Shown one piece after another: positions 45,890-53,858 of a stretch of 64,000 nt of DNA. Origin of the DNA: Gordonia westfalica (GTDB taxonomy: Bacteria; Actinomycetota; Actinomycetes; Mycobacteriales; Mycobacteriaceae); assembly GCF_900105725.1 (NCBI RefSeq), contig NZ_FNLM01000034.1:3348001-3412000 (forward strand). Reading direction: 5' to 3'. The first letter of the stretch is position 1. Every line of letters begins with the position of its first letter. Position numbers and translations under genes: made by a program. The notes under the pieces are model-generated. The model was not told the origin of the DNA and did no database searches. It was given only the letters and a program-made list of their open reading frames with translations.

Positions 45890-45991
45890 CTCGGTACTAC
45901 CTTTCTGTGCTGGGGACCTCTACGCCACGCGGAACGCCGTCGCGATCGAAACTCAAGCTGGGACGACGTTCGACTCATTGCTGGATTTCGA

Positions 45992-46477
45992 CTACGGAAC
46001 CAGCATGTAGTGCGAGACACCGTACGACTGCATCACGCGAACAGGACTATTGCGCGCGTACGAAACTGCCTGGAACTGAACGACACCAGATCCCGTTCGA
46101 ATGTCGTGGACGACCCTCTGACCACGCCGCGGACCAAAGTCGACATTGAAGAAGTTCCACTTCGCGTAGGCAATACCACTGGTGTGGACAGTGCCAATCA
46201 GTAGCTTGCACACGGGGTTTCGCTTCCACCCTGCGCCGTTGCCAGTGAACCCCGATGAGGTGAGCGTCACGCGAACAACACCGCGCTTACTGGGGGCTGC
46301 CGTCAGACCGACGTGCAAGACGCCTCGGCAGTACGAGTGGTCTCCGAACGTGCCCATATTGTCACCCGTGACCGTGATCCTCGGCAGCTGCGGTGCAGCG
46401 GAACCTTGCCCACCACCCAAGACCAGGCCGGCCGCTACGACGATCACGGCGAGGACGACGCATACCAAGCGCTTCAT
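45992..46477 (-). CDS. Exported ~160-residue cassette protein, unit B (small protein)
   Basis: The 161-residue paralog of the unit A small protein has a signal peptide (KRLVCVVLAVIVVAAGLVLG) ending GSAAP. It keeps FGDHSYCRGVLHV, GWKRNPVCKLLIGTVHTSG and DFGPRRGQR and ends HYMLVP. Both conserved cysteines are present. It is the most divergent of the four, with little identity outside the cysteine blocks. It lies 79 bp downstream of large gene B, which repeats the large-small order of every unit. Confidence 0.72.
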   Translation of the reverse strand: MKRLVCVVLAVIVVAAGLVLGGGQGSAAPQLPRITVTGDNMGTFGDHSYCRGVLHVGLTAAPSKRGVVRVTLTSSGFTGNGAGWKRNPVCKLLIGTVHTSGIAYAKWNFFNVDFGPRRGQRVVHDIRTGSGVVQFQAVSYARNSPVRVMQSYGVSHYMLVP

Positions 46478-46556
46478 TGACTCAGTTCTCCTATTTGCTC
46501 AAACATTCGGCGAGCACGCTATTCAGCACGCCGACTCGTCTATGGGCTCGACCCGA

Positions 46557-47765
46557 CTAGGCCGACGGGTTCTCCGCAGGCCAGAGAACATCGCTGCCCG
46601 GGATGGTTTTCTTCAAGTTGTCCGACTGCGCCCTGGTCCAACCGCGAACAGAATTCTCGACATTAGGTCCGAGCACCGCGTACGGCGATCGCGCCTGTGC
46701 GCCCGACCACTGGAGTTTGGACGAACCGACGTTGACGGTCACGTCCCCACGGCCGTTGACGACGTAATCCACTGCAGGCAACCCCGAGCGCCGCGCCTCT
46801 TCGGGAGACAGATGGAACTCGAACTGGTTCGAGCCGTCGTTCTCCGGCAGCGCGTGACGGGGTCCGTTCATCTTCCACGGTTCATCCGGATTGGCGCCGG
46901 GGTCGCCTGCACCCAGCGAGTACGCAAGAAGACCGCCGGCAGTACCACCAACGGCGAAACCAAGTGCCCCCGCGGCGGCCCCTGCGCCGATGCCACCGAT
47001 TGCGGCACCCGCCGCCGCGCCGATGTAAGCCCCAGGAACGCCCGCCACGCCACCGAAGAACGGCGTGGAGCCGATCGCTGCGCCAATGCCTGCACCGATC
47101 GGCGCTCCTACAGCCGCACCAACCACCGCCGACGGAATACCCAGCGCAACAGCACCAGCCGTACCACCAGCCATCACACCGATGATCGTCGCAGCAGCAC
47201 GACGACTCGCCTCATCCTCAGGCACACCCACCGAAATCAAACCCTGAGCAATCTTCGCCTCACCATACGCCGACCACGCATTGATCGAATTGACATCCCT
47301 CGCCGACAACCCCTGCGGAATATCGGCCACAAAGTTACCCACACGAATCTTGTCCGGCGGCGGAGCAATCGGACGCACCGGCGGAGCAACCCGCGGCGCA
47401 ACAGGATTGGTGATCACCGACGAATACGGCTGATCATAACTCTGCGACAACGACTCGTCATACGACTGATACGGAGCCTCCACCGGCGGACCCGGAATCG
47501 AACCCGGACCCGGCACAACAACCGGCTGCACCACCGCATCACCCGGCCCCGGAGCACCCGGCGCAACATCAGACGGACTCGTACCACCCTGACCCGGAGC
47601 CGAATCCGACGGATCAGTCCCACCCTGCTCCGGCACCGCAAACGCCACACCAGCACCAGCACCAGCACCAGCAGAAATCGACACCGCCACAACAGCAGAC
47701 GTCACCGACAACAACGGCCCACTAGGCGACCGCCGCCTACGATGCCGACCCCGACTCTGCGTCAT
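46557..47765 (-). CDS. Exported glycine-zipper cassette protein, unit B (large protein)
   Basis: The 402-residue member has the same architecture as unit A: Arg-rich start, signal/anchor, Pro-rich linker, helical segment, Gly/Ala zipper, C-terminal domain. Its middle segment is different (AAVGAPIGAGIGAAIGSTPF and FGGVAGVPGAYIGAAAGAAI). The C-terminus runs NQFEFHLSPEEARRSGLPAV to IPGSDVLWPAE. The signal region carries four Ala-Gly repeats, the highest number of the set. RBS AAGGCAGTACAGAG precedes the ATG, diverged from the AAAGGTAGTACCGAG of unit A. Confidence 0.8.
   Translation of the reverse strand: MTQSRGRHRRRRSPSGPLLSVTSAVVAVSISAGAGAGAGVAFAVPEQGGTDPSDSAPGQGGTSPSDVAPGAPGPGDAVVQPVVVPGPGSIPGPPVEAPYQSYDESLSQSYDQPYSSVITNPVAPRVAPPVRPIAPPPDKIRVGNFVADIPQGLSARDVNSINAWSAYGEAKIAQGLISVGVPEDEASRRAAATIIGVMAGGTAGAVALGIPSAVVGAAVGAPIGAGIGAAIGSTPFFGGVAGVPGAYIGAAAGAAIGGIGAGAAAGALGFAVGGTAGGLLAYSLGAGDPGANPDEPWKMNGPRHALPENDGSNQFEFHLSPEEARRSGLPAVDYVVNGRGDVTVNVGSSKLQWSGAQARSPYAVLGPNVENSVRGWTRAQSDNLKKTIPGSDVLWPAENPSA
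47116..47765 (-). repeat. Near-identical N-terminal module, copy B (650 bp)
   Basis: Colinear with copies A, C and D. Its extra 6 bp over A and D is fully explained by a fourth ACCAGC hexamer (47649-47672). It differs from A by GGAGCA for GGCCCA near 47551. Confidence 0.9.
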
Positions 47766-47816
47766 CTCTGTACTGCCTTCCGTTCCCTTGCACTGAGATC
47801 GACAGGTAGAATTACC

Positions 47817-48299
47817 TTAAGGAACAACCATGTAGATGGTCGATCCGTAACCGGCGGGCACACGAACCGGGTTATTGGGCGCGAACGCGCCTATTCCCAG
47901 ACTGACCGGCCCTGACCCGGATGGAATCTCCCACGTCCGCTTTTCTCCAGGCCGTGGCCCGAAAGAAACCGTCACCCATTTCTCTTTGTTGAGTCCGCGT
48001 GTGCTCGTGTAGACATTCCATAACAGCAACTTGCACTTCGGGTTCCGCTTCCAGGTCGCACCCTGACCTGAGAATCCAAATGAACGTGCCGTCACACGCA
48101 GGACTCCGCGCTTCCTGGGTACAGTGTCCACCGACACATTCATCGCACCGCGACAGAACGAATGATCGCCCACTGCCCCAAAGTTGTATCCGGTGAATGT
48201 GACCTGCGGAATAGGAGCTGCCGTTGCGGCTCCCGCTCCCCCAACCAGGCATACTGCTACAAATGCCGCCGTGATCGCTGCTGTCACAAGCTTTCTCAT
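47817..48299 (-). CDS. Exported ~160-residue cassette protein, unit C (small protein)
   Basis: The 160-residue protein has a signal peptide (RKLVTAAITAAFVAVCLVGG) ending ATAAP. The mature part has VGDHSFCRGAMNV, TWKRNPKCKLLLWNVYTSTR and FGPRPGEKR, then IYMVVP at the C-terminus. Both conserved cysteines are intact. The ATG at 48299 is the first codon of the signal; AAGGAGAC lies upstream. It is downstream of the IS-split large gene C, so its expression may now depend on a promoter in or beyond the insertion. Confidence 0.72.
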   Translation of the reverse strand: MRKLVTAAITAAFVAVCLVGGAGAATAAPIPQVTFTGYNFGAVGDHSFCRGAMNVSVDTVPRKRGVLRVTARSFGFSGQGATWKRNPKCKLLLWNVYTSTRGLNKEKWVTVSFGPRPGEKRTWEIPSGSGPVSLGIGAFAPNNPVRVPAGYGSTIYMVVP

Positions 48300-48722
48300 A
48301 CGAAGTCTCCTTGAGTCCAAGTAGCTATAATCGTTCTTTGAACAACCGGTTGAACACTTGCTGCTGGCTGCAGGCCCCAAGCGCTCAGGGGTATGGCGCG
48401 ATTACCAGGCCCTACCCTCAGCCGGCCAGAGCACCTCGCTACCCGGGATCGCCTTCTTCAAGTTGTCCGATTGCGCCCGAGTCCAGTCTCGGACGGACTT
48501 CTCCGCTTGGGGACCGAGAACCACATACGGTGAACGCGCCTGCTCAACAGACCACTTGACGGTCGATGAGTTGACCTTGACGTTCACGTCTCCACGGTTG
48601 TTGACCACGTAATCGACGGCGGGAAGACCCGAACGCCGCGCATCCTCTGAGGAAAGGTGGAACTCGAACTGAATCACCCCAGGTTTGATACCGCTTCCTT
48701 CTGAGTCAGGAAGGATGAGCAC

Positions 48723-49034
48723 ATGCCTAAGAAAATCGACCCGGAGGTCCGTTCGAGGGCCTTGCGGTTGCTGGAGACCCACGGCGGCGAGTACACGTCG
48801 TTGACTGCCGCGGCCGAAGCGATCGCCAAGCAGGTCGGTGTCGGCGGGGAGACGGTACGTCGATGGGCCGTACAAGCCCAGATCGATGCCGGCGCCCGCT
48901 CCGGGACCACTACGAAGGAGTCCGCCGAGATCAAGCGCCTCAAGGCCGAGAACAAGCAGTTACGAGAAGACGTTGCCATTCTGAAAGCAGCGACAACTTT
49001 CTTCGCGGGGGAACTCGACCCCCGCAACCGATGA
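48723..49034 (+). CDS. IS3-family transposase OrfA
   Basis: The 103-residue DNA-binding subunit has a helix-turn-helix (LTAAAEAIAKQVGVGGETVR) and a C-terminal leucine-zipper segment (EIKRLKAENKQLREDVAIL), as in the IS3 group. Its TGA overlaps the orfB ATG (ATGA), so OrfB can be made by coupling, or an OrfAB fusion by programmed frameshifting upstream. Confidence 0.9.
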   Translation: MPKKIDPEVRSRALRLLETHGGEYTSLTAAAEAIAKQVGVGGETVRRWAVQAQIDAGARSGTTTKESAEIKRLKAENKQLREDVAILKAATTFFAGELDPRNR

Positions 49035-50023
49035 TCGTGGCGTTCATAGATCAAATGCGCGCCAACGGGTTTGCGGTCGAGTCGATCTGCCGGGTCCTGC
49101 GTGGGCAGGGCTGCCAGATTGCCGCACGAACCTACCGGGCATGGCGATCACGCACGCCTGCCGCACGGACGGTCTCTGATGCCCACGTCGTCGATGCGGT
49201 GCGCACTGTCGTCTGGCGCACCGGTGACGACGGCCGGCGGAAGATGACTCCCGAGGGCCTCTACGGGCGGGTGAAGATGCGCGCCCATCTGCATCGCACA
49301 ACTCTGCCTGGGGTGTCCTATGGCGCCGTTGATCGAGCGATGAAAGTGTTAGGCCACCAAGGAATTCGACGGTCGAAGGGAGTCCGAACGACCGTCAGAT
49401 CCGCTGATGGTGTCCGCGCGGAGGATCTGTTGAACCGACAGTTCAGTGCTGCCGAACCGAACCGGGTTTGGGTGACCGATTTCACCTACTGCCGGACCTG
49501 GGCTGGGTGGGTGTATGTGGTGTTCATCATCGACGTGTTCTCCCGTCGAATCGTGGCATGGCATGCCTCGACATCGAAGTCGGTGGAGTTGGTGACAGTC
49601 CCGCTTCGGATGGCACTGTGGCAGCGCAATCGGGAAGGGCATCCGGTGAAAGCTGCTGAGCTTATTCATCATTCGGATGCCGGAAGTCAGTACACATCGG
49701 TTACACTGACTGAGCGTCTGCGACTCGAAGACATCGCAGCGTCGATCGGATCGGTCGGGGACGCCTACGACAACGCGCTGGCCGAGTCGGTGAACGGCTT
49801 GTACAAGACCGAGTGCATCCGGACCACGATCTTCCACTCCGGCCCGTACCGGACGATCTCCGACGTCGAGTTCGCGACCGCTGGTTGGGTCGACTGGTAC
49901 AACAACAGCAGGTTGCACTCGAGTATTGGCCAGATTCCCCCGACCGAGTTCGAAACGCTCCACTACGCTGGCCTCGGCCCCGAGGACCAGCCCACATTGG
50001 AGGCGGCACAAAACCTAGGGTGA
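49031..50023 (+). CDS. IS3-family transposase OrfB (DDE integrase)
   Basis: The 330-residue catalytic subunit has an HTH_21-type N-terminus and an rve integrase core with all three acidic residues: RVWVTDFTYC, LIHHSDAGSQYTS and DNALAESVNGLYKTE. C-terminal WVDWYNNSRLHSSIGQIPPT is typical. The frame is intact, so the element is probably active or was recently. Confidence 0.93.
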   Translation: MIVAFIDQMRANGFAVESICRVLRGQGCQIAARTYRAWRSRTPAARTVSDAHVVDAVRTVVWRTGDDGRRKMTPEGLYGRVKMRAHLHRTTLPGVSYGAVDRAMKVLGHQGIRRSKGVRTTVRSADGVRAEDLLNRQFSAAEPNRVWVTDFTYCRTWAGWVYVVFIIDVFSRRIVAWHASTSKSVELVTVPLRMALWQRNREGHPVKAAELIHHSDAGSQYTSVTLTERLRLEDIAASIGSVGDAYDNALAESVNGLYKTECIRTTIFHSGPYRTISDVEFATAGWVDWYNNSRLHSSIGQIPPTEFETLHYAGLGPEDQPTLEAAQNLG

Positions 50024-50318
50024 TTCAAACTGATTTGTTCCATCAGTCTCAGGAACCGCATGCCGAGGATCGCTCTCGCGCCACGGTTCATCCGGGTCGG
50101 CTCCGGGATCACCGGCACCCAACGAGTACGCGAGCAAACCACCAGCGGTGCCACCGAGCGCGAAACCGACCGCTGCACCCGCTGCAGCACCACCGACACC
50201 GCCGACCGCTGCGCCGATTCCAGCCCCGATCCCAGCGAACTCAGGACCCAAGACAAAGTACGGGGGTGCGGTCCCCACAATCGCTCCCGCAATCGCACCG
50301 ACCCCAGCCCCACCAACC

Positions 50319-50956
50319 GCACCAACCACCGCCGACGGAATACCCAGCGCCACAGCACCAGCCGTACCACCAGCCATCACACCGATGATCGTCGCAGCAG
50401 CACGACGACTCGCCTCATCCTCAGGCACACCCACCGAAATCAAACCCTGAGCAATCTTCGCCTCACCATACGCCGACCACGCATTGATCGAATTGACATC
50501 CCTCGCCGACAACCCCTGCGGAATATCGGCCACAAAGTTACCCACACGAATCTTGTCCGGCGGCGGAGCAATCGGACGCACCGGCGGAGCAACCCGCGGC
50601 GCAACAGGATTGGTGATCACCGACGAATACGGCTGATCATAACTCTGCGACAACGACTCGTCATACGACTGATACGGAGCCTCCACCGGCGGACCCGGAA
50701 TCGAACCCGGACCCGGCACAACAACCGGCTGCACCACCGCATCACTTGGCCCCGGCCCACCCGGCGCAACATCAGACGGACTCGTACCACCCTGACCCGG
50801 AGCCGAATCCGACGGATCAGTCCCACCCTGCTCCGGCACCGCAAACGCCACACCAGCACCAGCAGAAATCGACACCGCCACAACAGCCGACGTCACCGAC
50901 AACAACGGCCCACTAGGCGACCGCCGCCTACGATGCCGACCCCGACTCTGCGTCAT
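50319..50956 (-). repeat. Near-identical N-terminal module, copy C (638 bp)
   Basis: Colinear with copies A, B and D but 6 bp shorter than A and D because it has only two ACCAGC hexamers (50852-50863). It shares the ACTTGGCCCC variant with copy A and the GGCGGAGCAATC variant with copy B, a mosaic pattern. Confidence 0.9.
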
Positions 50957-51029
50957 CTCGGTACCACCTCCCTATGTCCCGCCGGGCCTCGACTCGGAGA
51001 CGCCCGCAGCCATCGATATGACAAAGCAC

Positions 51030-51515
51030 CTACGGAACGATGAAGAAGAAAGTGGCACCAGAAGCCGACTGTGAGATACGAACCGGGGTGTTCACCGCCC
51101 ACGTCGTGACCGCCATCGTCGCAAGCCCAGAACCAGTCGTGACCTCCCATGACTTTTTCTCCCCGGGACGCGGTCCGAACGAGACTCGGTTCCACTTCTC
51201 CATCTCAATGCCGCGAGCACTCGTGTAACCGGAGCGGATACGGAAAGTGCACTTAGGGTTCCGCTTCCACGTGGCGCCCTCCCCTCTGAAGCCGTGAGAG
51301 ATCGCAGTGACCCGGACAACTCCACGCTTCCTCGCCGGAACGTCAAGCTTGTAGGTGACTGCACCCCTACAGAACGAGTGATCTCCGAAGTTGACATGGG
51401 TGTTTCCGTTGGTGTTGATCTGCTGAAGCGGCGCCGCAGATGCGTCACCGGCGCCGGCCAGCCCGGCTACCGTCGCAACCGCCAGACCCAGAAGGGTTAC
51501 AACAAGCTTCTTCAT
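51030..51515 (-). CDS. Exported ~160-residue cassette protein, unit D (small protein)
   Basis: The 161-residue protein is closest to the unit A small protein: same signal start MKKLVVTLLG, ASAAP cleavage region, QINTNG, FGDHSFCRGAVTY, TWKRNPKCTFRIRSGYTSAR, FGPRPGEKK and a final FFFIVP. Both cysteines are kept. The ATG at 51515 is used because it matches the unit A start; an upstream GTG would add four residues. It lies 76 bp downstream of large gene D. Confidence 0.75.
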   Translation of the reverse strand: MKKLVVTLLGLAVATVAGLAGAGDASAAPLQQINTNGNTHVNFGDHSFCRGAVTYKLDVPARKRGVVRVTAISHGFRGEGATWKRNPKCTFRIRSGYTSARGIEMEKWNRVSFGPRPGEKKSWEVTTGSGLATMAVTTWAVNTPVRISQSASGATFFFIVP

Positions 51516-51591
51516 CGAAGGCCTCACTCTTGACTGCGAAATGAAAGTTGGGAATCCCGTTCGGGGGTGGCCCGGTTCGTCCGAGAATGAA

Positions 51592-52785
51592 CTATTGCGT
51601 AGCTTCCGCCGGCCACAAGACCTCGCTGCCCGGGATTGCGTTCATCAGGTTGTCCGACCGTGCCCGAGTCCAGTCCCGGACGGACTTCTCCGCGCCCGAG
51701 CCGAAGACCGCGTACGGCGAACGCGCCTGCTCACCAGACCATCTGTGGATCGAAGACCCAACCTTGAGGTCCACATTTCCACGATTGTTGACCACGTAAT
51801 CCACTGCGGGAAGGCCTGAACGACGAGCATCCTCCGCCGAGAGGTGGAACTCGAACTGATTCGGGCCCGTCTCAGGTGCGGAATGCCGAGGACCGTCCTT
51901 GCGCCACGGCTCGTCCGGGTTGGCACCAGGATCACCGGCCCCCAGCGAGTAGGCAAGGAGTCCGCCCGCGGTACCACCGATAGCGAAGCCAAGTGCCGCG
52001 CCTGCAGCACCAGCACCGATGCCACCCACTGCAGCACCGATTCCGGCGCCGACCGGAACATCGAATCCTGCCCGGATCAGGCCAGAGGTCACGTAGCTGA
52101 AGCCGGCGCCCACTCCTGCACCGACAACCGCGCCACCAACCGCACCGACCACCGCCGACGGAATACCCAGCGCCACAGCACCAGCCGTACCACCAGCCAT
52201 CACACCGATGATCGTCGCAGCAGCACGACGACTCGCCTCATCCTCAGGCACACCCACCGAAATCAAACCCTGAGCAATCTTCGCCTCACCATACGCCGAC
52301 CACGCATTGATCGAATTGACATCCCTCGCCGACAACCCCTGCGGAATATCGGCCACAAAGTTACCCACACGAATCTTGTCCGGCGGCGGCGCAATCGGAC
52401 GCACCGGCGGAGCAACCCGCGGCGCAACAGGATTGGTGATCACCGACGAATACGGCTGATCATAACTCTGCGACAACGACTCGTCATACGACTGATACGG
52501 AGCCTCCACCGGCGGACCCGGAATCGAACCCGGACCCGGCACAACAACCGGCTGCACCACCGCATCACCCGGCCCCGGCCCACCCGGCGCAACATCAGAC
52601 GGACTCGTACCACCCTGACCCGGAGCCGAATCCGACGGATCAGTCCCACCCTGCTCCGGCACCGCAAACGCCACACCAGCACCAGCACCAGCAGAAATCG
52701 ACACCGCCACAACAGCAGACGTCACCGACAACAACGGCCCACTAGGCGACCGCCGCCTACGATGCCGACCCCGACTCTGCGTCAT
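51592..52785 (-). CDS. Exported glycine-zipper cassette protein, unit D (large protein)
   Basis: The 397-residue first large gene of the array has the shared N-terminal module and a middle zipper AVVGAGVGAGFSYVTSGLIR followed by FDVPVGAGIGAAVGGIGAGA, the latter shared with unit A. The C-terminal domain runs NQFEFHLSAEDARRSGLPAV to IPGSEVLWPAEATQ. Start chosen at the MTQSRGRHRR motif common to all copies, with AAAGG upstream. The conserved Trp residues in RWSGEQARSP and VRDWTRARSD are present. Confidence 0.8.
   Translation of the reverse strand: MTQSRGRHRRRRSPSGPLLSVTSAVVAVSISAGAGAGVAFAVPEQGGTDPSDSAPGQGGTSPSDVAPGGPGPGDAVVQPVVVPGPGSIPGPPVEAPYQSYDESLSQSYDQPYSSVITNPVAPRVAPPVRPIAPPPDKIRVGNFVADIPQGLSARDVNSINAWSAYGEAKIAQGLISVGVPEDEASRRAAATIIGVMAGGTAGAVALGIPSAVVGAVGGAVVGAGVGAGFSYVTSGLIRAGFDVPVGAGIGAAVGGIGAGAAGAALGFAIGGTAGGLLAYSLGAGDPGANPDEPWRKDGPRHSAPETGPNQFEFHLSAEDARRSGLPAVDYVVNNRGNVDLKVGSSIHRWSGEQARSPYAVFGSGAEKSVRDWTRARSDNLMNAIPGSEVLWPAEATQ
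52142..52785 (-). repeat. Near-identical N-terminal module, copy D (644 bp)
   Basis: Same length as copy A, with three ACCAGC hexamers (52675-52692). It has the ACCCGGCCCC variant seen in copy B and the GGCGGCGCAATC variant seen in copy A. Confidence 0.9.
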
Positions 52786-52833
52786 CTCGATACTACCTTT
52801 CTGTGCCACTGGTGAATGGCAATGCGCGTGAAC

Positions 52834-53714
52834 TCATTCGACGGACTTGATGGACTGAATGAAGGCCTTGCCGCCCGTCGTCGACGTGCGGATGACCTGG
52901 CGATAGGTGATGGGAGCGGCGTCTGGCTGCAGCTCGGTGAGCACCACGGAGTACTCGTTGGGAGCCTGTTCGGTGATCCTCAGGCAGTGGCGCGTGCCGA
53001 TGGGGCGCTGATCGATGTACTGCTGCATCACATACTCGGAGGCGACGGCACCCGGGGCCGCAACGGCGCGAGCGGCTTTCGCTGATCGCAGCACGTAGTA
53101 GCCGTGGTTGAACGCGCGGATCGCACCCGGACCGGACTCCTGGTCGCCCTTCTCGTCGTCGTTCGACACCGTGGTCCCCGACCCGACGGGACGCTGCGCA
53201 CACGCCGGGTGGCTCGCGACGCCGGACGTCGACGGCTCGTCGGTCGGCACGGTCGACTGCGTGGCATCTGCGGCGACCACCGGCTGGTCCGAGCCGCGGC
53301 CGGCGAGGGAAATTGAGACAACAACTGTGGCCAGAATCACAACAATTGCGGCTGCCGCACCCGCGATCCGCGGACCCGAACCCAGGAATCGGCGCCAGCC
53401 AGGGGCGGTGCCGGACACCGTCTTTCGCTTCGCGCGGACCGACTCCTCGGCCTCGGCGAGGAAGGAGTCGAGATCGGATGACGACCTCTCGGGGAGCGCG
53501 ACAGCAGGTACTCCCCCCTCGGCAGCGGCGGCTCGACGGGCGGTGCCGGAGCGTCGAGAACTGCCACCGCGGTGCCGCCGACATTGCCTTGAGCTGCATC
53601 GACGGAACGGAATCGAGCGAGGTGAGCGGCCAGATCGACCGCCGGTGTACTACCTGAGGACGGCCACGCGGGAACGTCGGGGAACCACAGGGACTGCGGA
53701 CGCTGCGGCACCAT
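52834..53714 (-). pseudogene. Membrane-anchored exported-domain protein upstream of the array, apparent one-base frameshift
   Basis: The N-terminal frame starts at an ATG at 53714 (VPQRPQSLWFPDVPAWPSSG ... AVLDAPAPPVEPPLP). The C-terminal frame continues VPAVALPERSSSDLDSFLAE, a membrane segment IAGAAAAIVVILATVVVSIS, and an outer domain ending TYRQVIRTSTTGGKAFIQSI with two cysteines (HPACAQR, RHCLRI). One extra G in the run of six at 53512-53517 would join them into 293 residues. If not an error, the C-terminal part could be made from the GTG at 53418. It lies 48 bp upstream of large gene D on the same strand, so it could head the array's transcript. Family not recognised. Confidence 0.6.
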
Positions 53715-53858
53715 GAGACCCCCTCCCCCCCCGGCTGGTGATCGTCGTCGTCAGTTGTGCACGCGACGACACGACACCAAAAGGAAGATCCCCCCGGGCG
53801 CCGGCACTGCCGTCGCTGATCTCGGGTCACCCTACAACAGCTCTCAGGAACATCTCAG

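Larger units (their letters stand above)
48670..50027 (+). mobile_element. IS3-family insertion sequence, complete, 1358 bp
   Basis: Terminal inverted repeats are TGAATCACCCCAGG on the left and the complement of CCTAGGGTGATTCA on the right (13 of 14 match), with TG/CA ends. It is flanked by a 3-bp direct repeat AAC (48667-48669, 50028-50030). It encodes orfA and orfB and is inserted antisense into large cassette gene C. The right inverted repeat overlaps the orfB stop codon. Confidence 0.92.
48402..50956 (-). pseudogene. Large cassette gene C, split by an IS3 element
   Basis: The N-terminal part (50956 down to 50028) encodes the standard signal, linker, helical segment and a middle zipper unique to this copy (IAGAIVGTAPPYFVLGPEFA). 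The C-terminal part (48666 down to 48402) encodes QFEFHLSSEDARRSGLPAVD to AIPGSEVLWPAEGRAW. Removing the IS and one 3-bp AAC duplication leaves 1194 nt, an open frame for 397 residues, the same length as unit D. The gene was therefore intact until a recent insertion. As it stands, only the N-terminal ~313-residue fragment, without its C-terminal domain, could be made. Confidence 0.9.

Noticed and set aside
44134..52785. Classical polymorphic toxin-immunity locus
   Set aside because: No recognisable toxin, RHS, VgrG or WXG100/LXG domain, and both partners carry export signals. The idea of antagonism is kept only as an open hypothesis.
44945..52815. Long plus-strand frames (300-580 codons) opposite the large cassette genes, rich in Arg, Thr and His
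   Set aside because: They mirror the minus-strand genes, have no ribosome sites or known motifs, and their composition is what the complement of the Gly/Pro/Ala-rich cassettes would give. They are antisense shadows.
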